In this document: piece by piece, positions 33,582-41,648 of the stretch
Layout of the letters: the number at the start of each line of letters is the position of its first letter
Position numbering within the stretch: the first letter of the stretch is position 1
Origin: JANNMJ01 sp031397815
GTDB lineage: Bacteria > Bacteroidota > Bacteroidia > Cytophagales > Hymenobacteraceae
Assembly: GCA_031397815.1 (NCBI GenBank)
Contig: JANNMJ010000020.1
Span: forward strand, 1-48,131
Reading direction: 5' to 3'
DNA length: 48,131 nucleotides
Made by a program: the position numbers and the translations under genes
Notes under the pieces: generated by a model
Told to the model about the DNA's origin: nothing
The model's database searches: none
Seen by the model: the letters and a program-made list of their open reading frames with translations, nothing else

Positions 33582-34682
33582 ATGACCGATACTTCCGCCA
33601 TTCGCCTGACCCAGTACAGCCACGGCGCGGGTTGTGGGTGCAAAATCGCCCCCGCGATTCTCGACCAGATGCTTCACACCGTCGGGCCGGTCGCGCCGCC
33701 CGATTCACGGCTTCTCGTCGGGAATGCGACGCGGGATGATGCCGCCGTTTGGCGTCTCCCGGACTCAGCGGAAGGCCATTGCCTCATCAGCACCACCGAT
33801 TTCTTCATGCCCATCGTCGATGATGCGTATGATTTCGGACGAATTGCGTCGGCGAACGCCATTTCCGACGTGTATGCGATGGGTGGACAGCCGATTTTGG
33901 CGATTGCCATCCTCGGTTGGCCGATTGATAAGCTACCGCCGGACGTAGCAGGGCGCGTGTTGGCCGGTGCCCGCGCTACGTGCGCCGAAGCGGGCATCAC
34001 GCTGGCCGGTGGGCACTCGATTGACTCGCCGGAACCCATTTTCGGCCTCGCCGTCAACGGGTTAGTGCGCGAAACCAACCTCAAGCGGAACGATACCGCC
34101 ACCCCCGGCTGCCGTTTGTACCTCACAAAGCCGCTCGGCGTCGGGATTCTGACGACGGCGCAGAAAAAGGGCATCCTGAAGGCCGAACACGCCACCTTGG
34201 CGCCCGCTCAAATGATGCAGCTCAACCGCGTAGGCGCGGCGCTCGGCGTTGTTTCCGGCGTTAAGGCGCTTACTGATGTGACGGGCTTCGGCTTATTGGG
34301 GCATCTGGGCGAAGTATGCGCGGGGTCCGGCGTGGTAGCGGAGATTGAGATGGATAAAGTGCCGGTGCTGCCCGTCGCGCTCGATTATCTGCGGCAGGGC
34401 GCGATTCCCGGCGGCACCAAGCGCAATTGGGCGTCTTATGGGCACACGGTTCACGGCTACACCGTGCCTCCAGCGGGCGGCGGCGCCTACACCGCCGAGG
34501 AAGCTCGCGATTTGTTGAGCGACCCGCAGACATCGGGCGGCCTGTTGGTCTGTGTAGCGCCGGATGCCGAGGCTGCGGTGCGCGCCGTGTTCGCGCAGCA
34601 CGGGTTATCGCCCGAACCGTTCGGCGTTTTGCGCGAACGGCGCGAAGCCGACGCCGCTGAGACGCTCATTTTCGTCCGGTAG
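33582..34682 (+). CDS. selD: Selenide, water dikinase (selenophosphate synthetase)
   Basis: 366 residues. It makes selenophosphate from selenide and ATP. The N-terminal active site SHGAGCGCKIAP has Cys18 (not selenocysteine) and Lys21. The metal-binding DD in NATRDDAAVW, STTDFFMPIVDDAYDFG, and the glycine-rich AGGHSID and LTDVTGFGLLGHL are all present. Because the neighbour is mnmH and no selA, selB or tRNA-Sec is in the window, its product is likely used for selenouridine in tRNA; selenoprotein synthesis elsewhere is not excluded. Confidence 0.95.
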   Translation: MTDTSAIRLTQYSHGAGCGCKIAPAILDQMLHTVGPVAPPDSRLLVGNATRDDAAVWRLPDSAEGHCLISTTDFFMPIVDDAYDFGRIASANAISDVYAMGGQPILAIAILGWPIDKLPPDVAGRVLAGARATCAEAGITLAGGHSIDSPEPIFGLAVNGLVRETNLKRNDTATPGCRLYLTKPLGVGILTTAQKKGILKAEHATLAPAQMMQLNRVGAALGVVSGVKALTDVTGFGLLGHLGEVCAGSGVVAEIEMDKVPVLPVALDYLRQGAIPGGTKRNWASYGHTVHGYTVPPAGGGAYTAEEARDLLSDPQTSGGLLVCVAPDAEAAVRAVFAQHGLSPEPFGVLRERREADAAETLIFVR

Positions 34683-34688
34683 GGCCGC

Positions 34689-35282
34689 GTGCGGAGCTTA
34701 TTCCGGCTAGCGCTCGGCCTATTGGCGCTGCTGGTCGGCGTTCGGGTGTGGGCGATGTTCGGCGGACGTGGCAAGCGCGGGCCTTACTACCTGAGTGGCG
34801 CCCGCCAAGTCCGGCTGATGTTCTGGCCGTTGGCGGGTTTGGTCGCGAGCCTGCCGTTCGTGCTTGGAGTAGCGCGGCGGGCCACGCTGCTGCCGCCGTG
34901 GGCGCTGGTTATCGTGCTGGTATTTGGGGGCGCGCTGCTGAGTTTGAGCCTTCCCGCGCTGGTATTGCACGCCCGATACCGCCGCCACGATGCTGCAACG
35001 GTTGTGTTGTTCGATGCCTCGGCGGGTCATCTCGAAATCCGCCGTCCTGATCGGCCTTTTGTGCGCGTTTATCCCGCCGTGGTGCGCGCCGCAACGCACA
35101 CCCGGCCGCGCGCAACGGCGGCATTCTGGGCCAAATACGAAACCCTGCGCTTCGATTTCGCTACTGACACGCCGCCAATCATCCTTACGAGTGCTGTAAT
35201 GGACTTAGCGCCGGTCGTTCAATGGCTGAGCGCGCAACGAGTGCCCGTGACCGAGCGGCGCCGTCTGTTCGCTTGGGTCTGA
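34689..35282 (+). CDS. Small integral membrane protein, unknown function
   Basis: 197 residues from GTG 34689, six bases behind the selD stop. Three hydrophobic segments can be seen near 3-22 (LFRLALGLLALLVGVRVWAM), 43-60 and 68-90, followed by a soluble C-terminal domain rich in Arg (residues 95-197). I do not recognise the family; the layout of membrane helices plus a small PH-like strand-rich tail is only suggestive. Close spacing suggests co-transcription with selD, but no link to selenium is visible. Confidence 0.6.
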   Translation: MRSLFRLALGLLALLVGVRVWAMFGGRGKRGPYYLSGARQVRLMFWPLAGLVASLPFVLGVARRATLLPPWALVIVLVFGGALLSLSLPALVLHARYRRHDAATVVLFDASAGHLEIRRPDRPFVRVYPAVVRAATHTRPRATAAFWAKYETLRFDFATDTPPIILTSAVMDLAPVVQWLSAQRVPVTERRRLFAWV

Positions 35283-35470
35283 AGGGGCAATCAAGAGAAG
35301 TTTTCAGACGATTCTTTCGATTGCTTCGCCGATCATCGCGCTGTGTGCAACCAAGGGTTTGCGCCCCCCAATCGAACCAACCAACGCGTTCGCTAACGAA
35401 ATCAGGCTTTATACCAACACCGTATACCAACCGGCATTGCCCGGCGGTTGCAGCGTTGTAAACTTGCCGA

Positions 35471-37390
35471 GTGCCGCGTTTGCTTCTTCGTCTGCGTACT
35501 GGTTTTCGGCTGATGCTCTGGCTGACGGTTGCCGTGTGCGCTGGTCCACCCGCATTCGCCCAAACGCGCCCCGTTTCCCCGCCCGACACCGCGCAAGTAG
35601 GCAGATTGATTCGGCAGAGCCGCCGCTTGAGTGCCACTCAGCTTCCCCGCGCTGATTCGTTCGCCCGCGCCGCTCTCACCCTCGCCCGGCAATTACCCAA
35701 CGCGCACGCTGAAGCCCGCGCACTGCTTCATCTGGCGAGTTTATCTCTGGAAGAAGGCGATCAGGCGGGCACTACCCGCTATGCTTTGGACGCTAGTCGG
35801 TTGGCGCACCGCATTCATGACCCGCACACCGAGACGTTGGCGCTCATTAACCTCGGCAACGTCTATTATCAGCGGTTGAACTTCGGAGTAGCTACCCGTC
35901 ATCACCGTGCGGCGCTTCAAGTAGCCCGTGCGAGCGGTTCCGTGCCCGATTATGCGCGCGCCGCCGCCGCCCTCGGAAACACGCTCAGCGAAGCGGGGTC
36001 GTATGACCACCGCGCGGCCGCTTTTCGCGAAGCTGATCCGTATCTGCGTCTCAGTATGCGCCTCTACCGACGCCTCGGCGACTCTCTGGCAGAGGCCAAC
36101 GTCCTCGGAAATCTGGCGATGAACTACCTCTACGCCGGTCAGCCGCACGAAGCGGAGCCACTGGCGCGGCGAGCCGTGGCGATGAGCCGCCGTAGCGGCG
36201 ACGCCCCGAGCTTCGCCGACAACCTCAACGATTTGGCGCAGATTGTGGCGGCTGCCGGTCACCCGAAAGAGGCGTTGGCTCTCACGCATCAGGCGTTGGG
36301 CATCGCCCGAAAAGCGGGTGCCGGCAACGTGCAAGAGGTTTGCCTGTGGGTATTGCCCGGTTTTTACGAACAGCTCGGCCAGCTCGACAATGCTTTGCGC
36401 GCCGAACGCCGTCGAGCGGCGTTTCACGACAGTCTGAACTCAGCCACCATCTCGCGGCAAGTCGCTACCCTCGATGCCCGTTACCGTGTAGAGCAGCAGC
36501 GGGCGCGTATCAAGGGGTTATTGCAGCAAGGCCGCATCGCGCACCTTCGCGCCGAGCGCGAACAGGCCCGTGGACGGGGACTGATGACCGCCATTGTGGC
36601 GCTGGCGGTGGTGGTGGCCGTATTTGCCTTCTATTATGGCAAGGTTCGGCGCCAACGGCGGCGCCTAGCCGCTTCCGAAGCCGCTCTACGGCGCCTCAAC
36701 GCCACCAAAGACGAGTTGATGAGCATCATCGGGCACGATTTACGCGGTCCCGTCGCCGCGTTTCAGCAAGTGGGGAGCTTGGTAGCCCATTACGCCGCCC
36801 ACCCCGACCCCGATGAGCTGCGCGAGCTGGCGCAAGAGTTGGATGCCGGCGCTCGCGAGCTGGGTACCCTCTTAGATAACCTCTTGCATTGGGCACGCAC
36901 GCAGACCGGACAGGTGCTGAATCACCCCGAAGAAGTTTCCTTGACCGTGGCGCTCACGTCGGCGGTCTCTTTATTCCGTCCGGCCGCCGCCGCTAAGCAT
37001 GTGGCGCTCCAGATGCGGCTGGCGCCGGACGTTCCGCTCACGGTGCGGGCCGATCCGCATCTGCTGGCCACGGTTTTGCGCAATCTGGTGAGCAATGCCA
37101 TCAAGTTTACGCCCGCTGACGGCCGGGTAGAGCTAGCGGCGCACCCGGCAGCGGCCGGTTGGGTGGAGTTAACGGTCAGCGATACCGGCGTGGGGCTGAC
37201 AGACGAGCAGAAAACGCTGCTCTTCTCCCTCCACCCCGACCGTTCCACTGCCGGAACCGACGGCGAAGGCGGCACCGGCCTCGGTTTGTTGGTGGTGCGG
37301 CATTTCGTGGCGCTCCTCGGCAGCGAGCTACGCCTGACGAGCGAGGCCGGGGCGGGGGCGCGGTTCAGCTTCACCCTCCCGACAGCGTAA
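35471..37390 (+). CDS. TPR-sensor histidine kinase
   Basis: 639 residues. Signal peptide (LMLWLTVAVCAGPPAFA), then a periplasmic array of tetratricopeptide repeats (about 65-330, e.g. LALINLGNVYYQRL, ANVLGNLAMNYLYAG, ADNLNDLAQIVAAAGH), a coiled coil, a transmembrane helix at about 370-389 (AIVALAVVVAVFAFYYG), and a cytoplasmic kinase. The H box SIIGHDLRGPVAAF contains phospho-acceptor His422; N box NLVSNAIKF; G boxes DTGVGL and GTGLGL. It should sense an envelope signal and phosphorylate the LytTR regulator encoded 193 bases downstream. Start GTG 35471; ATG at residue 15 is an alternative. Confidence 0.92.
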   Translation: MPRLLLRLRTGFRLMLWLTVAVCAGPPAFAQTRPVSPPDTAQVGRLIRQSRRLSATQLPRADSFARAALTLARQLPNAHAEARALLHLASLSLEEGDQAGTTRYALDASRLAHRIHDPHTETLALINLGNVYYQRLNFGVATRHHRAALQVARASGSVPDYARAAAALGNTLSEAGSYDHRAAAFREADPYLRLSMRLYRRLGDSLAEANVLGNLAMNYLYAGQPHEAEPLARRAVAMSRRSGDAPSFADNLNDLAQIVAAAGHPKEALALTHQALGIARKAGAGNVQEVCLWVLPGFYEQLGQLDNALRAERRRAAFHDSLNSATISRQVATLDARYRVEQQRARIKGLLQQGRIAHLRAEREQARGRGLMTAIVALAVVVAVFAFYYGKVRRQRRRLAASEAALRRLNATKDELMSIIGHDLRGPVAAFQQVGSLVAHYAAHPDPDELRELAQELDAGARELGTLLDNLLHWARTQTGQVLNHPEEVSLTVALTSAVSLFRPAAAAKHVALQMRLAPDVPLTVRADPHLLATVLRNLVSNAIKFTPADGRVELAAHPAAAGWVELTVSDTGVGLTDEQKTLLFSLHPDRSTAGTDGEGGTGLGLLVVRHFVALLGSELRLTSEAGAGARFSFTLPTA

Positions 37391-37412
37391 GGGGTGGCTT
37401 GAAAAAAACGCA

Positions 37413-37434
37413 GCATTCTAATGCGCTCTTTTTT
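37413..37434 (+). terminator. Weak terminator between kinase and regulator genes
   Basis: A 5-bp GCATT/AATGC hairpin followed by a T-run at 37429-37434. The short stem would allow read-through to the regulator gene. Confidence 0.32.
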
Positions 37435-37582
37435 AGGTCCAATATTGCCTTTCTGAGCCGTTTCAAGCGGTTTGATTACGGCTGCATTAAGCGGAGTCGC
37501 GTGGATTGCTGGGGATTATTCGCTTTATTAGCAGGATTTTCTGCTAGAACCGCACCCTCCGCTCTCATCGCTTCGAGTCCTT

Positions 37583-38347
37583 ATGTCAGCTCCGACCCTT
37601 CGTATTCTGGCCGTTGAAGATAACCCGCTGTTGGCGCGCGCGCTGCGGCCGATTGTGGCTGATTTAGGTTATGAGTTGTTGCCAGTGGCTGCTTCTGCGG
37701 AAGAAGCCGTGGCTTTTTTCGACGAGCACAAGCCTGATTTGGTCCTCCTCGACGTGCGTTTGCGCGGTAGTCAGGATGGGATTGACGTAGCCCGGCAGCT
37801 CAACGCCCGTCGGCCGGTTCCGCTGATTTTCGTGACCTCTTTTCAGGACCGCGACACGTTCGAGCGCGCCAAATCGGTCGGTGCTTTCGCCTTTCTCATC
37901 AAGCCCTACGACGCCCTCGTGCTCGAACGCGCCATTGAGCTGGCGATGCAGCACTTCGTCCACGAGAATCAGTCCGGCGCCGCCGCCGCCCCAGCCGCCG
38001 CCGACCCCGATTTGGTCCTCCAAGCCGACAGCTTGTTCGTCCGCGACGGCGGCAAGCTCACCCGAGTCGCCTTCGCGGACATTTTATGGGTCGAAGCCGA
38101 CGATTCATACTGCCATTTGCACACTGCCAAGCGGAAATTCACCCTCCGCATCAGCCTCCGCGACTTAGAAGACCAATTACCGCCGAACCGCTTCCTGCGC
38201 ATTCATCGCGGGTATCTGGTACAAGTCGCCTTCATCGAGCAAGTCGACCCCCACACGAACGAGATTCAGCTTCAGAGCGGGCAAAACCTCCCAATCGGTC
38301 GTGCCTACCGCGCTGATTTGCTGAACCGGCTGCATTTGGTGGGGTAA
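37583..38347 (+). CDS. LytTR-family response regulator
   Basis: A 254-residue transcription factor. The receiver domain (about 5-125) has the acidic pocket VEDN, phospho-acceptor Asp57 in LVLLDVRL, Thr85 in FVTSF and Lys107 in FLIKPYD. An Ala/Pro linker leads to the LytTR DNA-binding domain (about 148-254; ILWVEADDSYCHLHTAKRKF, LPPNRFLRIHRGYLVQ). It is the evident partner of the TPR kinase just upstream. LytTR regulators bind paired direct repeats; none is obvious nearby. Confidence 0.93.
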   Translation: MSAPTLRILAVEDNPLLARALRPIVADLGYELLPVAASAEEAVAFFDEHKPDLVLLDVRLRGSQDGIDVARQLNARRPVPLIFVTSFQDRDTFERAKSVGAFAFLIKPYDALVLERAIELAMQHFVHENQSGAAAAPAAADPDLVLQADSLFVRDGGKLTRVAFADILWVEADDSYCHLHTAKRKFTLRISLRDLEDQLPPNRFLRIHRGYLVQVAFIEQVDPHTNEIQLQSGQNLPIGRAYRADLLNRLHLVG

Positions 38348-38353
38348 ATTTGC

Positions 38354-38551
38354 TGAGATGTGAAGGAGATGTGGGGATGTGAAGGTGATGTGGAGATGTG
38401 AGGGAGATGGATTAGATATGGAGACGTAAGGGAGATGTGGAAATGTGCATACATTCCTAACATCTCCACATCTTTTTCACATCTAACCCATCCTCACATC
38501 TAACCCATCACCACATCCCCCCTCACATTCTCACATCCCCACATCTCCCTC
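38354..38551. repeat. Large imperfect inverted repeat of purine-rich and pyrimidine-rich tandem units
   Basis: The left half (38354-38446) repeats GATGTG with A/G-rich joins at least six times; the right half (38451-38551) repeats CACATC with C/T-rich joins seven times or more. The halves are reverse complements in blocks, for example GGAGATGTGGGGATGTGA against the last 20 bases. The centre is a firm hairpin: GGAGATGT (38431-38438) with ACATCTCC (38460-38467) and inner AATGT-GCAT-ACATT. The right arm touches the ATG of the next gene. Confidence 0.88.
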
Positions 38552-39355
38552 ATGCTTCACTTCCGCACCCTCGGCCCCGAACCCGGCACGGCACCAGCCC
38601 TCGTGATTCTGCACGGCCTCTTCGGCTCCTCCGACAACTGGAATACGCTCGCCCGGCGGTGGGCCGAGCCGGTGGCAGACGGCGGCACCGGTCGCACCAT
38701 TTGGCTCGTCGATCAGCGCAACCACGGGCGCTCTTTCCACGACCCCGCGATTACGTATGAGCTGCTGACGCAGGATTTGCTCACCTTTTTTGACGAACAC
38801 CAGCTACCGGCGAACACCGTCGTGCTGGGGCATTCGATGGGGGGGAAAGTGGGGATGAATTTCGCGCTCTATCATCCGCAGCGGCTCGAAAAATTGATCG
38901 TCGTCGATATCGCGCCGCGCGCTTACGGCCCTCATCACCGCGAGCTGCTCGATGGTCTCAAGCAAATCGACATCGCGCAAGTGCAGAACCGCGACGAAGC
39001 CGACCAACTTCTGCAAGCCGTAGCTCCAGAGGCCGATACGCGGATGTTTCTGCTCAAAAACCTCTACCGCAACGAGCAGAACCAGTTCGCGTGGCGCATC
39101 AACATCGACGCCCTCGACCGCCATTTACCCGATTTAGGCGCCGAAATCACCGGTCCCGGCGACCCCTTCCTCGGTCAGGCGCTCTTCATTCGGGGCGGCC
39201 TCTCACGCTACGTTTCTTCGGAAGACAAATACTTCCACATCGAGCGCCTTTTCCCGAACGTCGAGATTGAAACCGTGCCGAACGTCGGCCACTGGGTTCA
39301 CGCCGAGGCGCCAGACACGGTTTTTGAGCTGGTGAAGGCATTTTTGATGCATTAG
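38552..39355 (+). CDS. Alpha/beta-hydrolase, YbfF-like esterase
   Basis: 267 residues. The oxyanion strand VILHGLFGSSDNW, the conserved WLVDQRNHGRSFHD, the nucleophile elbow GHSMGGK with catalytic Ser, and the C-terminal His in VPNVGHWVHAEAPD are typical of the YbfF/acyl-CoA esterase branch. No signal peptide. The ATG directly follows the large inverted repeat, so the upstream arm replaces any normal leader and could fold over the start. Confidence 0.9.
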   Translation: MLHFRTLGPEPGTAPALVILHGLFGSSDNWNTLARRWAEPVADGGTGRTIWLVDQRNHGRSFHDPAITYELLTQDLLTFFDEHQLPANTVVLGHSMGGKVGMNFALYHPQRLEKLIVVDIAPRAYGPHHRELLDGLKQIDIAQVQNRDEADQLLQAVAPEADTRMFLLKNLYRNEQNQFAWRINIDALDRHLPDLGAEITGPGDPFLGQALFIRGGLSRYVSSEDKYFHIERLFPNVEIETVPNVGHWVHAEAPDTVFELVKAFLMH

Positions 39356-39384
39356 GCCGACCAAGAAGTCGGCTCTAGGTCAGC

Positions 39385-40503
39385 TCAAGTCAGCTCAAAA
39401 AGCAGCTCCTCGACGTTGCGGCGGTAGCTGCGTTGCGGCTCGTGGCTGTGGCCTAGGCGCATGAGCATCCACAGCGCGTGATGCGGCGCGGCGGGCGGAC
39501 CGACGCGTTCGAGGAAGCGGCGGTGCGCGTCGGCATTCGTCACGATGGAGCCGTACGGGTGCAGATAGACCCCGGCGCGGGTCATTTCGAGCCAAAGCCG
39601 CTGCAAGAGCGTCCCGGCGGCGAACCAATCGGCGCGCGTTTGGAACGGCCCCGTGAGCCACGCCACCGTGGCCGTGCCGCGCATCGAACGCTTGTACGCC
39701 CGGCCGATGATAGCGCGTTTCCAGCGCGCCCGGAACCGCTCGTGGTGGTGGAAAAAGTTGTGCATCAGCTTCCCCCGAAACCCCATACAGCGGTACCAGA
39801 GGCCATCGCGACGGGTTTCGGCGTCTGAGTCAGTGGTGCGAGCCCATTGGGCGAGCTCAGTGCGGTCGGCGTCGCGGTCGAGGTTCGTGAAGAGGGTTTC
39901 GCGGTCGAGGTCGAGGACGAAATCGACTACTTCGGGCGCTTCCGAAACGTGGAGCGTGTAGCCGTGGCGGGCGGCGGTGGCGGTGAGTTTTTCGCGCAGC
40001 GCGAGGTCGAGCGGTTTCCCGTCGTAGGGCAGGCGCGAGGTGCGGCGCTGCCGAATCAGCTCGCGGTCGAGGAGCGGCGGGTCGGCGCCGGGCGCCAGCG
40101 TGAGGCGTGCGAAAAGCTGCCGCTCGCGCGTGGCGTAATCGAGCGGCTTATCCGACGCCGGTTCCACTTCCAGCCCGAACTCGGCGGCCCCGGCGGCCTG
40201 CCGTAAGCACTCGCAGAACATCGCCAACGCCATCACCGTGAACGCCGACGTAGGGTCGGTGACGCGCAGAAGTCGCGTCGGCTCCACCCACAATTCGGCT
40301 TCCGTGGCCGAAATCACCCTCACCGCCCACGGCTGCACATTGTACGCCGACGGCGCCCAGCGCGCATACTCCAGCAACGCCGACCACCGCGTCCGCGGGT
40401 CGGGCGCGAGCGGCGCCGCCTGCCCACGTCGCGCCCACGGCAGCAGCGCGCCAAGCCCGGCGAGGGTGAGCGAACGAAGAAACGTGCGGCGCGGAACGAG
40501 CAT
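39385..40503 (-). CDS. Tat-exported nitroreductase-like protein
   Basis: 372 residues. The N-terminus MLVPRRTFLRSLTLAGLGALL has a twin-arginine motif (RRTFLRS) and a hydrophobic core, so a folded, probably flavin-containing protein would be exported. The mature part starts with the nitroreductase phrase LLEYARWAPSAYNVQPW, continues with a second half PFQTRADWFAAGTLLQRLWLEMTRAG and YLHPYG, like Acg/NfsB-type two-module proteins. The substrate is unknown; Acg-like members may bind FMN without reductase activity. ATG 40503 puts the Tat motif first. Its 3' end carries a 10-bp tandem duplication (GTCAGCTCAA twice, 39379-39398). Confidence 0.78.
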   Translation of the reverse strand: MLVPRRTFLRSLTLAGLGALLPWARRGQAAPLAPDPRTRWSALLEYARWAPSAYNVQPWAVRVISATEAELWVEPTRLLRVTDPTSAFTVMALAMFCECLRQAAGAAEFGLEVEPASDKPLDYATRERQLFARLTLAPGADPPLLDRELIRQRRTSRLPYDGKPLDLALREKLTATAARHGYTLHVSEAPEVVDFVLDLDRETLFTNLDRDADRTELAQWARTTDSDAETRRDGLWYRCMGFRGKLMHNFFHHHERFRARWKRAIIGRAYKRSMRGTATVAWLTGPFQTRADWFAAGTLLQRLWLEMTRAGVYLHPYGSIVTNADAHRRFLERVGPPAAPHHALWMLMRLGHSHEPQRSYRRNVEELLFELT

Positions 40504-40608
40504 AGGCAGCCAACGGCAGAAGCGGACGAATTGGTATCGGGAAGATACAGGCCACCCCCGCATCCTTGCGCCAACCCCGACCTTCGCGGCTCGTCACCTT
40601 CTATCGTT

Positions 40609-41331
40609 ATGCCTACCCCCGCTCCCCTCTACCTCCTCCCGACCGTCTTGACGGGGGAAGATTTCAGCACCGCCCCGGCCGTTTTGCCCGCCGCCATCCC
40701 GGCGCGCATCGCCGAGTTACGGCTGTTTTTCGTGGAGAACGTCCGGACGGCGCGGCGCTTCATCAAGGCCGTAGTCCCAACGGCGGTCATCGACGACCTC
40801 ACCTTTGAGCTAATCGACAAAGACGCCCCCGCCGATGTCGTGCGCCGCGCCATCCAGCGCGTGAGCCAAGGCGAAGCCGCCGGGGTGCTGAGCGAGGCAG
40901 GTTGCCCCGGCATCGCCGATCCCGGCGCCGCCCTCGCCGCCGAAGCGCACCGGCAGGGCGTGCGCGTGGTGCCGCTCACGGGGCCGTCGTCGCTGCTGTT
41001 GGCATTAATGGGTTCGGGGATGAACGGCCAACAGTTCGCATTTCTTGGCTACTTACCCGTGGAGCGCGCCGCCCGGCAAGCCGCCATTCGGAAGCTCGAA
41101 ACCCAAGCCCGCAGCGTCTCCCAAACGCAGCTTTTCATCGAGACGCCATACCGCAACCAAGCCCTGCTCACCGATTTACTCGCCACCCTCCAACCCGCCA
41201 CCCGCCTCTGCATCGCCTGCGATTTAACCGCCCCCACCGAGCTACTCATCACCAAAACCGTAGCCGATTGGCGGAAAACCGAACCGCCAGCGCTGCACAA
41301 GCGGCCAGCGGTATTCGTGGTGGGGATGTGA
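40609..41331 (+). CDS. SAM-dependent methyltransferase, RsmI/tetrapyrrole-methylase type
   Basis: 240 residues. The SAM-binding phrase VLSEAGCPGIADPGAALAAEAH corresponds to the RsmI motif (SDAGTPLISDPG in E. coli), and LTGPSSLLLALMGSGMNGQQFAFLGYLP and FIETPYRNQALL also match. RsmI proper methylates the 2'-oxygen of C1402 in 16S rRNA; this shorter form starts later and lacks the usual N-terminal strand pattern, and a second such paralog is common in Bacteroidota, so the target is uncertain. ATG 40609 is chosen, the upstream open frame overlapping the divergent gene. Confidence 0.82.
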   Translation: MPTPAPLYLLPTVLTGEDFSTAPAVLPAAIPARIAELRLFFVENVRTARRFIKAVVPTAVIDDLTFELIDKDAPADVVRRAIQRVSQGEAAGVLSEAGCPGIADPGAALAAEAHRQGVRVVPLTGPSSLLLALMGSGMNGQQFAFLGYLPVERAARQAAIRKLETQARSVSQTQLFIETPYRNQALLTDLLATLQPATRLCIACDLTAPTELLITKTVADWRKTEPPALHKRPAVFVVGM

Positions 41332-41346
41332 TGCGGCGCGTAGCCA

Positions 41347-41413
41347 GCCCTGTCTCAGGGATGGAGCAAATACGCCGCCCGTTCAATGAATTACTCCGTC
41401 CCTGAGACAGGGC
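41347..41413. repeat. 20-bp inverted repeat
   Basis: Arms 41347-41366 (GCCCTGTCTCAGGGATGGAG) and 41394-41413 are complements with one mismatch, separated by 27 bases. Each arm also holds a CCCTG-TCT-CAGGG mini-hairpin. The right arm lies inside the last codons of the small gene on the minus strand. Confidence 0.82.
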
Positions 41414-41648
41414 CGACCACATCTTTATTATCAGCAGCGGCATCAGCCGCACGCTCTTCGGCGAGGAAGTTTTCGTAAGGAGTCAAGTCGACGAAATCGT
41501 ACTCATCGGCTTGCAGGATTTTCGGCTCCTGTTTCTCCGCATCCCAAATGACGATGGGTTCGCCGAGGCGCTTTTTGCGGTTCAGCTCAAAAGCCACGGA
41601 ATGCTGAATCCCTGTTAGGATGTAGGAGTGCCAATCAGGGCGCGCCAT
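41391..41648 (-). CDS. Small partner protein of the zeta-like ATPase, possible antitoxin
   Basis: 85 residues beginning MARPDWHSYILTGIQHSV. The core AFELNRKKRLGEPIVIWDAEKQEPKIL resembles the small proteins with a K-x-x-G-x-P-I-x-V-W-x-D-x-K pattern that I associate with zeta-type ATPases (COG4185); that association is from memory, not searched. An acidic tail follows. The start overlaps the zeta-like stop as TAATG; an in-frame ATG 12 codons earlier is less likely. Its last nine codons run into a 20-bp inverted-repeat arm, so the true C-terminus may have been changed by that repeat. Confidence 0.6.
   Translation of the reverse strand: MARPDWHSYILTGIQHSVAFELNRKKRLGEPIVIWDAEKQEPKILQADEYDFVDLTPYENFLAEERAADAAADNKDVVGPVSGTE

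Noticed and set aside
35283..35470. Possible small RNA or gene between the membrane protein and the kinase
   Set aside because: Only a weak TTCGATTG/CAATCGAA pairing; no promoter, terminator or start with coding character.
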